Positions 1-9,058 of a stretch of 64,000 nucleotides of DNA are shown in pieces (position 1 is the first letter of the stretch; every line of letters starts with the position of its first letter). Location: contig OZ316893.1 in the NCBI GenBank assembly GCA_973895155.1, positions 22,568,001-22,632,000 on the forward strand. The letters are read 5' to 3'. The position numbers and the translations under genes are program-made. Under the pieces are notes generated by a model. It did not search any database, was not told where the DNA came from, and saw nothing but the letters and a program-made list of their open reading frames with translations. The stretch comes from Marsupella aquatica. Taxonomy: Eukaryota; Marchantiophyta.

Positions 1-486
1 CATGTATCACCTCATACTTCAGGCCAATGGACTTCAACACCTATTTAGCCTCTTTCCAAGAGGCTGGCATTGCGTTGCCTACTGGCAAAATACGATCATG
101 CAAGGTACGGAAAAATCATCCAAAAGTAGATTGCTTGCCCCATGTCTTTGCTGCAAGTTGAGCAACAACATTATTGATGAGAGCCGAGATAACCTACTCC
201 CCTCAAATATGCGAGTACGGGCATGACGTTGCGCCTCCTCCCATTGCTTGTCTTGGGACCCCCTAGAAGGATATGGATGACTAGTATTTTCATGGGTTGA
301 ACCATGGTCCTCCAAACCAATGTCATCATGATCATCATAGAATTGGTCCATGAGCTCATCCATGGCCCTCTCCTCATCAAGATGGTCTTGGATAGGATCA
401 TCACCATCATGTCGTACCCCATCTTCTTGCCTTTGCGGTTCATGCCCACGGTTGGCCACCATGGCCTCAACAAGGTGTTGTCGCAT
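1..486 (-). pseudogene. CACTA (En/Spm) TNP2-type transposase, N-terminal part of the catalytic region, cut by the window edge
   Basis: The minus-strand frame from 486 begins with a very acidic stretch rich in Asp, Glu and His, then reads into the typical start of the TNP2 family (Transposase_21): a Trp-Glu-Glu-Ala segment, then FEGSRLSRLSS and a LLLNL...HGASN helix. In an overlapping frame after about position 110 the text continues with ILPVGNAMPASWKEAK and then LKSIGLKYEVIH, the segment that precedes the family's HACPNDC motif. The protein therefore needs one frameshift near 110 and reads through a TAG near 40; the rest lies outside the window. TNP2 proteins cut and rejoin the ends of CACTA transposons in the nucleus. 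The stop and frameshift say this copy is dead. The family call is strong; its joining to the upstream exons is inferred from order and strand. Confidence 0.85.
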
Positions 487-652
487 AGCTCGTGATATTA
501 CCCCAATATCAGGAGTTACATATTGATTCTATCATACAACATCAATTAATTAATCTCATCAACACATGCACTGTTGAACAACATCATTCTCATGTAAACA
601 TGTAAAATAAACTAACATGATATATATACATGTATTTAAGTCCAAGAAACTA
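487..652 (-). other. AT-rich gap between the SET and TNP2 parts, possible intron
   Basis: There is no open frame here and the base composition is much richer in A and T than the coding blocks on either side. An AG lies just before the ATG at 486, so this could be an intron joining the SET block to the TNP2 block. It could equally be the spacer between two genes, because the SET frame has its own TGA at 653. The sequence alone does not decide. Confidence 0.4.
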
Positions 653-1426
653 TCATGGATGACAACGCAAGGACAATTTTGGTGCATCCCATTCATACTC
701 ACACAATAACTCCTCACCAGCTCTAATGGTCCTAACAGCTACTGTCATGATATGGTTGTCCATATGTTTCACAAAATATGGATGTCTAGGTGGACCAAAC
801 ATTTGAATCCACTCTATATTAGCCTCCAAACCTCTATCTCTACTTGTGGTACTATTGATGTACCCTGCTAAATTACCGTTCCAAATAGGATCACCATCAA
901 TCATTCGGCACTGCCACGGCCTAGTGAAGACCTCATCCGGGTCTGAGTCCATCCTCCATGCATACACCCCCCAACTTGGGTGTTGACGCAACAAAATATT
1001 TCAACTCTTGGAGTTATATACAGCCCCAATGTAAGGAAAGAGGTGCTCTCCATCATAACCATGTCTCCATGGCTTTGGAGGGACCACAATATGCTCCAAA
1101 GCAAAAAGACCATATCCTATATCAGGACCAATAGAGGATGCCTTCACTATCCAAGGGCGACCCCATATCTAAACTGGTTCATCAGTAGGAATAAAATCTG
1201 GAAATTTGAAGAGACTTGGAGAAAAGTCCTTCAAAACTTCGGCAGCCCTACCAGTGAGATAGGATAGTCCAAACCTGCCCTCAATGCAAATATAATCTAC
1301 GTTGCCGGCTGGTTGATCAGTAGTACCTAACACCTCCTCTCGGCTGTCTACCTGGTCCAGTGGTCCATACTGCCGTCTATGTGACCTACGAGATTGTGGT
1401 CGTGTACGTAGGACCCTAGTAGTACA
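653..1426 (-). pseudogene. SET-domain (protein lysine methyltransferase) coding block inside a CACTA element
   Basis: One minus-strand frame runs from 1426 to the TGA at 653, about 257 residues, broken only by TAG at 1169-1171 and TGA at 1001-1003. It carries the SET signatures in order. First come GYGLFALEHI and FPYIGAVYNS, the SET-N and first strand. Next is NGNLAGYINS followed by ANIEW, matching the family's cofactor-binding RFINHSCxPN region. Last is VRTIRAGEELLCEYEWD, matching the end of the domain with its catalytic Tyr. SET proteins transfer methyl groups from S-adenosylmethionine to lysines, mostly on histones. The canonical NHSC box is changed to NSTT, so activity is uncertain. Both internal stops could come from C-to-T change in CAG and CGA codons. 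It lies between the zinc-cluster exons and the TNP2 block on the same strand, so it is either an internal domain of the transposase or a captured host gene. Confidence 0.8.
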
Positions 1427-1614
1427 TCACAACCTTGGGCCGAGAGACCGGTTCCCCCTCTACATGCTCATGTGTGGGCATGCGAGTGGGGATAGGAGTA
1501 GGTGGGCTAAGAGGCATCTGGGCAGGAGGAATTGCAAGCAACTCCCTGGCCCTTGTTAGAAACCCTTCCAACCACACAGCTTCAGGAACCAAAGGAGGTG
1601 GGGGCCTACGAGGC
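1427..1614 (-). CDS. Pro-rich second exon of the CACTA transposase gene
   Basis: A minus-strand open stretch reads VPRRPPPPLVPEAVWLEG, then an amphipathic helix ending ARELLAIPPAQMP, then a Pro/Thr-rich linker. A tag acceptor lies directly before the Val codon at about 1614. This joins in phase with the donor after SQ at about 1756, giving an ordinary GT-AG intron of about 140 bases. At its far end the frame meets a stop unless spliced from CCCAAG|GTTGTG at about 1433 into the SET frame. I recognise no domain in it. The exon assignment is an inference from phase and order. Confidence 0.45.
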
Positions 1615-1755
1615 ACCTATCTCAACACACGTACAATGGTTTTACACAAATCAATAAATTAAGTAGTGGGATGTAAATGCAAGATAATTAAGCAATACCC
1701 TAAATTGGAATGCATATATGGAATGAATAGGGGACATAAACATATCTGTACCTGG

Positions 1756-2314
1756 CTAGGCAAATACCCTGGCATCTCGGGGATTTCACTTCCACAAAAA
1801 TGACATATCACGTGCGATGAAGTATAGGGTCATTTTATTGGTTCAAAGGGAAGACTTAAGAATTTTATGAGAAGAACAATAGGGTCTTTTAAATCCAATT
1901 TTGAGACTTATAAGAACATTAGGGTCCTTATAACCAAAATTTTGGAATATTCCAAGAATATTCTAACTTTATAGGGGTTGAAAAAATAATTTTTTTTCTT
2001 ACATTTTAGGGGGTCCAAGGCCTAAAAACGTTGCAAGTGATGGGGAGGCATCCATATAGTGAGACCCCCGAGCCTGGCATATCACCCTCGTGGCGGCCAT
2101 AGTTCTCGATGTGCTCACAAGTCTCCCACGCATGTCGAACCACAAGTCCCTTACATCTCACACACCAGCAAGGTATGGGTCCTAGTGGAGCACAAGGACG
2201 ATCTGGAGGAGGGGGTGGAGGAACCACCCCCTCAGACGAGCTTGTGTTTGAGTCTGAATCTGACGTAGAACTATCAGAAGTAGACATCTGCATGCATGAA
2301 GTACACTCATTCAT
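1756..2314 (-). pseudogene. N-terminal Cys/His-cluster exon of the CACTA transposase, interrupted by a 297-bp TIR element
   Basis: The frame from 2314 starts with a Ser/Asp-rich acidic stretch and a poly-Pro run, then a metal-binding-like cluster CWCVRCKG followed by a spaced His and NYGRHE. This pattern is typical of the N-termini of TNP2-like proteins, which carry short Cys-x-Cys-x2-Cys...His-x-Gly clusters. The reading frame is broken at GDMPG by the TIR element at 1776-2072. Removing that element and one copy of its 8-bp duplication restores GDMPG-YLPSQ and then a donor (CAG|GTACAG) at about 1756. The exon was therefore intact before the small element landed. It is most probably DNA-binding, by family knowledge, not proven here. 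Confidence 0.6.
1776..2072. mobile_element. 297-bp non-autonomous TIR element (MITE), copy A, with perfect 8-bp target duplication
   Basis: The ends are CTCGGGGATTTCAC and the inverted GTGAGACCCCCGAG, a 14-base terminal inverted repeat with two mismatches. CCTGGCAT lies directly outside both ends (1768-1775 and 2073-2080), so the target duplication is a perfect 8 bases. The inside is AT-rich, codes for nothing and holds GGAATATTC-type palindromes. A second copy of exactly the same length lies inverted at 62644-62940 with its own different 8-base duplication. Eight bases is the duplication size of hAT elements (also of KDZ/Zisupton elements). The termini do not let me choose between them. Confidence 0.9.
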
Positions 2315-2607
2315 GTAAGCTGCATAAAAGAAGACAAGTGTTGGAGTATCAAAATAGAATTAATTAATGCATGAGATACAAAAGTCCTGTTGCACCTCAA
2401 TGATACCCGCGCTTTGCCATCCTATTGTGTCGTATTTTCTACGTGACACAAGGTGTGGGACATCCAAAATCTCTCCATATATGGGTGAGCATTTTGCTAA
2501 TGAGCATACATAATCTGTAAGTGCGAAAGAGTGTAGAAAGAACACACCACATATAAAAAATGCCAACATACAAATTAAGTGTAAATGATGCGGCTCATGA
2601 AGCGGGG
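2315..2607. other. Upstream flank of the transposase gene
   Basis: An open minus frame of about 84 codons (2360-2614) has a hydrophobic start and no recognised domain. It is probably chance or a 5' leader. I see no promoter that I would defend. Confidence 0.3.
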
Positions 2608-2783
2608 ACATCATACCTCTTGGATGCGCGGTCTCACACTATGCATAGTGCATTGTCCAAAACAAAACCTACCTACCCCCTCACAAACATCGAACCACCC
2701 CTCCAAATGCAAGGTACTGTGCATCAAATCCAACACAACCATTAGCCTAATATATGGAGGTTGCACCTTATCCTAAGAAAAGG

Positions 2784-3703
2784 TGTGGTGCGTCCCATGG
2801 CTCCCCAAACCCAAGAAACCCCCCCGTACAAGCCGATTCCCGCAGGTTTTGTCCTCGGCGAGGCCGTTTTTACGGCTTAGCGGCATGGGACGCTGCTAAC
2901 CCACCTTCTACTACTACGATTAACATCTTATGTCCACACATATACTGGACAGATCCTTCATCGGGTCATGAGATACTTAGCCGGCCTATTCTAGGTCCTC
3001 CCTTGTATTCCTCTCCTGGTCTTCCATTAGGTATGTTTGGATTTTGCCACCGGAATGATCCCCAATTTGGCTTGGTTAAGCCGCTAAGACCTCTCTCAGC
3101 TCAACACATCCATCTCTCACTCCCTTGCTACTTCCCTTCATTGATGTGGGCACTCTTCACACAAGTTAATGCGACACACAAATAGCAAAATGACTCCTTC
3201 TGACTGAGTTATACCATGCACTTGCCATACAAACAGTACATCTCATACACAAGCTCTGCAAACTAAGCCGTGAGGCCAACTCTATTCAGTTCTTAGGCAT
3301 GAGGAAACATGAATATACACAAGGGTCACTGTATAACTAACCAAGAGCTTCTCTTACTACTTGATCCCAGCCTTGCTGGTGCAACTAAAAACTTGCTAAA
3401 GAAGAGGCCCTGAACTCCCCGCAGCCCAGGTACTTATCCTGGTTGTGGATCCACCTGATTCCTTGCAGCGTAAGCCTAATCTACTTACTGTAATCTACCT
3501 AACTGTAATCTACCTATGTACAGCAAGGCAGGAGCACAAGTGTCGCCCTCACTCGTGGATCCGCAATCCCACTAATCTAAGTGTCAGGGCCGTCTCCTGG
3601 TCCTGATCCTTAGTCTAAACTTGGAGATCAGCGCCCGCCCTGCCCACTCACACCTCCTACCTCCATGTCTGCCCTCCCTAAAAGGGACGGCTCCCTTGCA
3701 CCG
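2784..3703. other. Downstream terminal region of the 5-kb element
   Basis: About 920 bases without a convincing gene lie between the end of the coiled-coil frame and the TGTGGTGC terminus. A plus-strand open frame of 143 codons (2754-3185) crosses the element boundary and has no recognisable domain, so I treat it as chance. Confidence 0.5.
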
Positions 3704-5176
3704 TCACGACACCGGTGGCGGGTCCTCAATGGACGCCCCCAACGCTTCCCCCGCAACCACTGTCGTTGGTCCGTCCTCTGACAGATTACCTGCCCCGGAC
3801 CGAGTCAACTCTTCATCGGCCTGACTGGATCCACCCTCGGCTTCGGCCTCAGCATCGGCCACGGCCTCCCCGACATGTTCTAGTGGAGGATTTGGTACCT
3901 CGGCTTTAGTACTGGTTGTCCCAGCCTCGGCCTTGCCATCCCCACTTCCTAGGACTGGTGGATCCACCGCCGTGCCGATGCCGGAGGTTGGTGCCGGTTT
4001 TATCTTCTCGGTCACAACGGCTTGAGAAGCCGTATAACTCCCAGACCTAGAAGGTTTCCACTTCTTCTCCTTCCCTATTTCGACAGCCGGTTCCTTCCCC
4101 TTGCCACTTACCTCCGGCACCGGGGTGAGTGTCTTGGCTTGTCCTTCGACCAATACTACCCCTGGTAACTGGGTTGCCCCAATTGGAGTTGGACCTGATG
4201 AAGCCAAGCATTTAAATACTGCGACTTGTTTCTTTAGCCGCTCCGATGGGTTGTCGGCCCGCCACTATAGGTTCTCCATCTTCCTCGTGATTTCCTCCAA
4301 CTCCTCCTGGGTCTCATCCAGGTCCTTGCACGCCTTCTCCAGCTCCTTTCTGGCTTCCTCCAATTCTTTCTTTAAGGTAGTCCTCTCCTCTTGGGTTGCT
4401 CTTAGATCCTTGTTGAGCTCTGCTATGACCACAAACTCCATCTTATTCATCTTGGCATAAGTCTGGTCGAGCTGGTCGTCCTTTTCACGCAGGTCGGCCT
4501 TGAAGCTGGTCGTCAGGGATGCAAGCTCCTACTGCAGCGCAATAATCCCTTGATAGGATTTCCCTAACTCTGCTTCCTTTTGCTCAAGGGCTCCATGGAT
4601 ATCCTCGAGTTCCCCCTTTAATGCCCTCTCCCTTCTCTGGTTCTCCGCCATGTTGGCCTGATTGTTGGTTGCTAAGTGGGCCTCCTCTGCGTCCCTTAGC
4701 TCCCGCTTCCATTTCTCTCTTTCCTTGACTGCGCCGGCCAACTCTCCTTGGGTCCGAGTCAGTTTATCTTTGATAATCTTATTGTCAGACTCAGCGGTAT
4801 CCAACTGCCCTTGCATGATGTTTAGCTCATGCCGCTTAATCCGCAGCTCATCTTGGGCTTTCTTGGCCGCCTGTAGGACTTCCACCTCGGCTTCCTTCTC
4901 CCGAAGCCGCCGGATGACCTCGTCTTTCTTGCTTCTCTCCAAAGCCACCGCTTCTTCTAATCGGTGCTTCTCCAATCTCTCCCTCTGGTAGAAAGGTCCC
5001 TGCTCCAACTCCTCCCCAAAGATGCTGAGCGCCAGGTCCCCACACATCTCCCCGTACTCTATGGCTCTATCCTTAGCATAGGTGGAGTAAGTAGAAGTCA
5101 TCGGCAACAACCACCTCGGCCTCTGTTCCCAAGCCGCCTTGCGGATTTCTTCTATGGTTGCTTCTTTTTTTGGCAA
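3704..5176 (-). pseudogene. Long coiled-coil protein of the 5-kb element (C-terminal half of its gene)
   Basis: Three open stretches on the minus strand (5176-4529, 4450-4265, 4207-3704) lie in one frame, separated by TAG codons at 4529-4531 and 4265-4267. Together they make about 490 residues. The first 80 hold an aromatic-rich segment with SIFGEELEQGPFYQRERL. From there to about residue 300 the sequence is a near-continuous heptad coiled coil (Leu/Ala core with Glu, Lys, Arg). The rest is low-complexity Ser/Pro/Ala/Glu sequence. Coiled-coil tails behind a gag-like domain are common in plant transposon-derived proteins. I recognise no enzyme. The two internal stops could be CAG-to-TAG changes. 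Confidence 0.6.
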
Positions 5177-5693
5177 GCCGCCTGATGTCCTCCGGCCAAT
5201 CTCCTCCTGGTAAATCTTTCTCCCTAGCCAGGGCTGCCCTCTCTTCCTCCCTGAGTCGCTCCTGAAAGTCTTGTGCCGTCTGCTTTATGCCGTCAAAGCT
5301 CAGGGGAGCAACCTCTGGTGGGGGAGACTCGGGGCTACTCTGCTGGGTGGGGTCCCCTCAAACTACTCTTGAAAGTGTGGGGATAAATCAGCCACAGGTC
5401 CTTACTCCTAGAACATGATGATCCGACCCATAGCCCGAGTTATCATTGCTGTAGTCCTCCACCGCCTCCTCCACTGCTTGGACTCCCTGTTTCCCCCTCT
5501 GTTCCCCTGGTCCTGCCGTGCTGTCCTCTCTCGTTGCTCTCCGCGGGAAGGAGCCTTAGGCTGCTCTGCCTCCGATTCGGGGATTGAGGCTCCCACATAC
5601 ATTTGCACTCCTGGCTTGTGTTCCGGCCTCCTTCTCTCCTTGGCTCCGGTAAAGGGGTTTTCCCTCTTGAGTTGGCTTAGGCCAGGCAGTGTC
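5177..5693 (-). other. Linker between the gag-like and coiled-coil frames, with frameshifts
   Basis: Coding-like text continues across this stretch in changing minus-strand frames, for example a basic Arg/Gln/Gly-rich segment at 5608-5408 and LREEERAALARE near 5240. No single frame crosses it. Either introns or frameshifts join the frames at 5694-7015 and 3704-5176. Confidence 0.4.
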
Positions 5694-7015
5694 CTATACT
5701 GGTGCCGTTGCCGTTGCTGGTGCCATTCTCTCCTTCTCCAGCATTTTCAGCAGATTCTGCATGCCTGATTGCTGCATCGGCAAGTCTTCTTTCCTTGGCC
5801 AAAACACCTGCTTGATCGTAGGACTGACAGGCTGGTTGGGCTCTTCTGTTGCCGGCCTCTGCTCTGGAACCTCCTTCGGTGCCCTTGCCAATAGGGGAAG
5901 AACTGGGGCAAAGATTTGACTTCTGGCATACTGGCACAATAGCGGCATGTGATAGCCAAGCCAGGACACGCTTCCCATGCCGATCATCTGCTGTTCCTCC
6001 TTCAAGATTTTCTTCAGTTGATTGAGGAGGTACCCGTTGTAATCCCGGCTTGGGTCTGGCCTTTCTGCCAGGTAGACCTGAGCCTTGCCGATCTTTGCCC
6101 TTGGCAAGTTACAATGCATGGTCACCCGCAAGAAATCGATCATCTCTCCGATGTGCGGGTTGGTGCAGGTGTTCCGGAAGAAACCATTCTTCGTTGATGG
6201 TCTTGGGAACGACCGGAACTCCTTGTCAGGTAAGGTCTTCCTGGTATCAACCTTGGTCTTATTACCCATCGGCAAGCCAAACACCTCGGCAATCACCTGG
6301 GGAGTGAGATAGAAATCCTTCCCATACACCCTCGTGGAATTGGTCTCGGGTTCCCATGATCCCACAAATTCTAATAAGTCTGAGTCCGGCACCTCCAGCT
6401 TCAGCCATGGTAATCTTACAAAGGCTTCCAAGCCGGATATGGCCATGAAGCCCTGGTACTTCTTGGTCTGCATGGCCGTAAAGCATGCATCCTCCTCCCG
6501 TGCAAAATGTAATTGCACTTCCTCTGGTAGGGTCGCCGCCCAACCTTTCCAGGTGTCATCATTTGTTGGAATGGCCTTGATGGGATTGACCTCCTCCTCT
6601 TCGACTTCTCCTTGCCTCGTGTTCTGATGCTCTGCTGGTTTCCTTGGTGCCGCCGACCTCGTTCTTTTTGCCGGGGTGGCCTCTTCATTGTTGTTTCCTT
6701 TCCTCTTCATCTTGGCTGCCGTGGATGTTTCTCCTAGCACAGTTGCCTTTGTCCATCCTTCCATGCTACCCTTCAATTCCTAGTGCGCGTCATTGCAACG
6801 GTTGATGGCTTCCCGAATGCCGACAATTCTGTTTTTGCAAAATAGAAGGTCATTGAGCTGATTGGCAGTAGGAGTCCACAAGAACTTGGCCTTGATGAGT
6901 TCTCCTCCTAAGAAGGCAGACTTCTGCAGCTCCCGCAGTCGAGCGAGCTCCTGCCGCTCTCGAGCTGCTCTCTCCAATTCTTTGTCCTCGTAAGTCAGCC
7001 TGCATATGAATCCTG
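5694..7015 (-). pseudogene. Gag-like / putative plant transposon protein of the 5-kb element
   Basis: The frames 6977-6780 and 6776-5694 are the same frame, interrupted only by TAG at 6780-6782, giving about 440 residues. The start is basic and charged (ERAARERQELARLREL), followed by a short helix with ELIKAKFLW. After a Lys/Arg-rich nuclear-signal-like stretch (TPAKRTRSAAPRKP) comes the conserved globular part: FVRLPWLKL, FVGSWEPETN, VYGKDFYLTPQVIAEVFGLP, then FLRVTMHCNLPRAKIG and YLLNQLKKIL. This order resembles the 'putative plant transposon protein' domain found in many plant genomes. The same order of blocks recurs in the paralogues at 14.5-18.3 kb, weakly but recognisably. Function is unknown. 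Confidence 0.6.
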
Positions 7016-7283
7016 AATTTTATTTGCAAGTGTACACAGATGATTTCTGCGAGCCATGCCGTATCTTGTTCGCAGTTCCAGTGAGCTCTTGGCTGTAAGC
7101 TGCAAACATACAGCAGCCGCGAGCGCATAACCAACTTCCTCGCGGAAAGCAAAAGCCCCAATAACAAACATAGGTTCAGCGTGTAGTAACCAAATGTTCG
7201 AATCATAAGCGAGGGAAAAAACGTATTTCATTTTATGAGCGCCTCGTATACTTGGCAGGTTGGGAGGCAGTGGAGGAAGACCT

Positions 7284-7291
7284 ATATATAG
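7284..7291 (-). promoter_or_regulatory. TATA-box-like site of the 5-kb element
   Basis: The self-complementary ACCTATATATAGG lies about 40-60 bases before the first minus-strand ATGs (7231, 7206) and some 270 bases before the first confident coding frame. Upstream, to 7799, is a non-coding leader without a long open frame. This fits an RNA polymerase II core promoter inside the element's terminal region. The evidence is position and sequence only. Confidence 0.4.
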
Positions 7292-8340
7292 GTACTCCTC
7301 GAAGAGCTAACCTTTTCTTTTATTGGCTACCAACACGATTTGTTTATGCCTATCAAAGAACCTTTAGAAGCTAATTCACGAAAAACTATACGAGAAATGC
7401 GAAATAACTTATATACGGAACGAGGGCGCCCTGTGAAAATACACCGGTTTCTTACTCGTGTTTTGGAACTATTTCTTGGCAACTTAGACAACTTAGAAAA
7501 ATATTCATAACGGTTACAGTAGACGTGGAATTTCCTCTATTCCTTGCGAGCGGTCCTTATCCCTCTCCTCCTCTAGTCTTCCCTCCCGTTGGTCACCCCT
7601 AGCCGCCGACGCTTAGTGCGCCCTAACCCTAATCGTATTCTCTCCCCCAACGTGTTTACTTCCAGCCTCGGCCCGGGTTCCATAGTCACCCTTAATTGTT
7701 TATATTTTCCTTGTCTTGTTAGTATACTAAGGTGTTTCCAGGGTACACTCCTGCTTTTACCATGTAAACCGGCCTAGTGATTCCTGGCTAGGCATCACAA
7801 AAGGTGTAACCTTATCCTAGTAAAACCCCATAACCCTAAACCCATAAACCCCTCCAAAGAAATGATCCAAATAGCTTTCACCCAGAAATGGTTTGTACAA
7901 AAACTTCTTGTCAGCAGTATTTTGTCTATCATATATCATAGTATTGATTTCCCATCACCACAACCATCCCTAAACTTGCAAGGAACTTGCAAGAGGACAT
8001 CATACCTCCTGGATGCGCGGTTTCATGCATAGTGCATTGTCCAAAATCAAAACCTCCCTACCCCCTCAAAAAAAGTTAACCACCCCTCCAAAAGCAAGGT
8101 ACTACACATCAAATCCAAACACAAAGATTAGCCTAATGGAGGGGTTTAATATTATCCTAACAAAAGGTATAATGTTATACTAATAAAACCTCTACGTACA
8201 CCCATAATCCCCTATAAAGAAATGAAACAAAAGGCTTTCACCCGAAAATGGTTCATACAAAAACTTATTGTAGTATTTTCTTGATCCTATATTACATATC
8301 ATAGTATTGAGTTCCTATCACCACAACCACCCCTGAAACA

Positions 8341-9058
8341 CCAAGACTCTATACACAATTGCATCATTAATTAGAGCCCAATATATTAAGCATGCAAGAC
8401 CATAGCTTATCAAAAAAATTACATAGTCCAGTACAAACCCCAAAATTTGTTCTCCGCAACAAAGAAACTTGCAAGAGGTCCCTCTACATGCATAACACGT
8501 TCACTATCCCGTTCACATATGTAGAGCCCTACAAAACGCCGATTCAAATATGAAAGCAAATAATAACTCCAACCATGTGCCCTTACCCCATACAAAACCT
8601 AAATATCCTAAATTATACTCTAAACCCTCCAATTCCATACCCAACCCAAATTCAAAACATTATATTGGACCCCCTTTGGGAAAGCCAAGAGGTATCTGAT
8701 ATAACTTCGTGAGGGGTCCGATGCAATAGGAAACGGGCCACACTTAGTAAATACAGGGCCACAAGAAAAGGACGAGGGGTCCAAAGCAGATAGTTTTGGA
8801 AAGTCCGATTGTATGTCCGATACCTGTGGTTTTGCAAAGTCCAAAACAAAAAGAATCAAAAGTAACAGGTTTCATTTTGGAAAAAAGAACCGATGCAAGT
8901 GCAAAGACCCGCGCGTCGGGCCCTGTTTTGCACTTGGTGTTTTTCAAATTTTTTGAAGTTGGATCAAGGAGGAGAGCTTGAAGGAGGAGGAGAGATAGAG
9001 GGGGGGATCAGGTGGTGGGGGAGAGCAAGGGGGACCGTCCCAGCCATACAATGAGGTT
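8341..9058. other. 5' flank of the Ptta-like gene with TCCGAT motifs
   Basis: No gene is seen. Between about 8700 and 8900 the motif TCCGAT (or CCGATGCA) occurs four times. The same hexamer, in both orientations, is dense at 10080-10240 and 11640-12140. Short repeats of this kind mark the subterminal DNA of CACTA elements, where the element's own binding protein docks. Confidence 0.45.

Larger units (their letters stand above)
2784..7799 (-). mobile_element. 5,016-bp inserted element with 5-bp target duplication and TG...CA ends; gag-like and coiled-coil genes
   Basis: AAAGG lies directly outside both ends (2779-2783 and 7800-7804). The outer bases are TGTGGTGC at the left and GCATCACA at the right, an 8-base imperfect inverted repeat. 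The uninterrupted paralogue of the target at about 8140-8220 shows that the whole block was inserted. All its likely genes read on the minus strand, from a TATA-like site near 7284. TG...CA ends with a 5-bp duplication fit an LTR retrotransposon or another integrase-type element, but I found no long direct repeats at the ends and no pol domain. It is either a degenerate non-autonomous retroelement or a different class, such as Ginger-like elements, which also start TGT. Confidence 0.75.
2608..8340. repeat. About 360-bp tandem duplication, first unit split by the 5-kb insertion
   Basis: Unit 1 is 2608-2783 plus 7800 to about 7985. Unit 2 is about 7985-8340. Both begin with GACATCATACCTC.TGGATGCG, contain AGTGCATTGTCCAAAA, pass through TATCCTAA.AAAAGG, and end in a stretch containing CTTTCACCC.AAATGGTT and ATATCATAGTATTGA. 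Unit 2 is uninterrupted, so it serves as an internal empty site for the insertion at 2784-7799. Confidence 0.8.

Noticed and set aside
2784-7799. Classical LTR retrotransposon call for the 5-kb element
   Set aside because: TG...CA ends and a 5-bp duplication fit, but by eye the two ends share only about 8 inverted bases and no long direct repeat.
7830-7860. Telomere-like CCCTAAACCC
   Set aside because: It is a single short patch inside a transposon-associated repeat, not an array.
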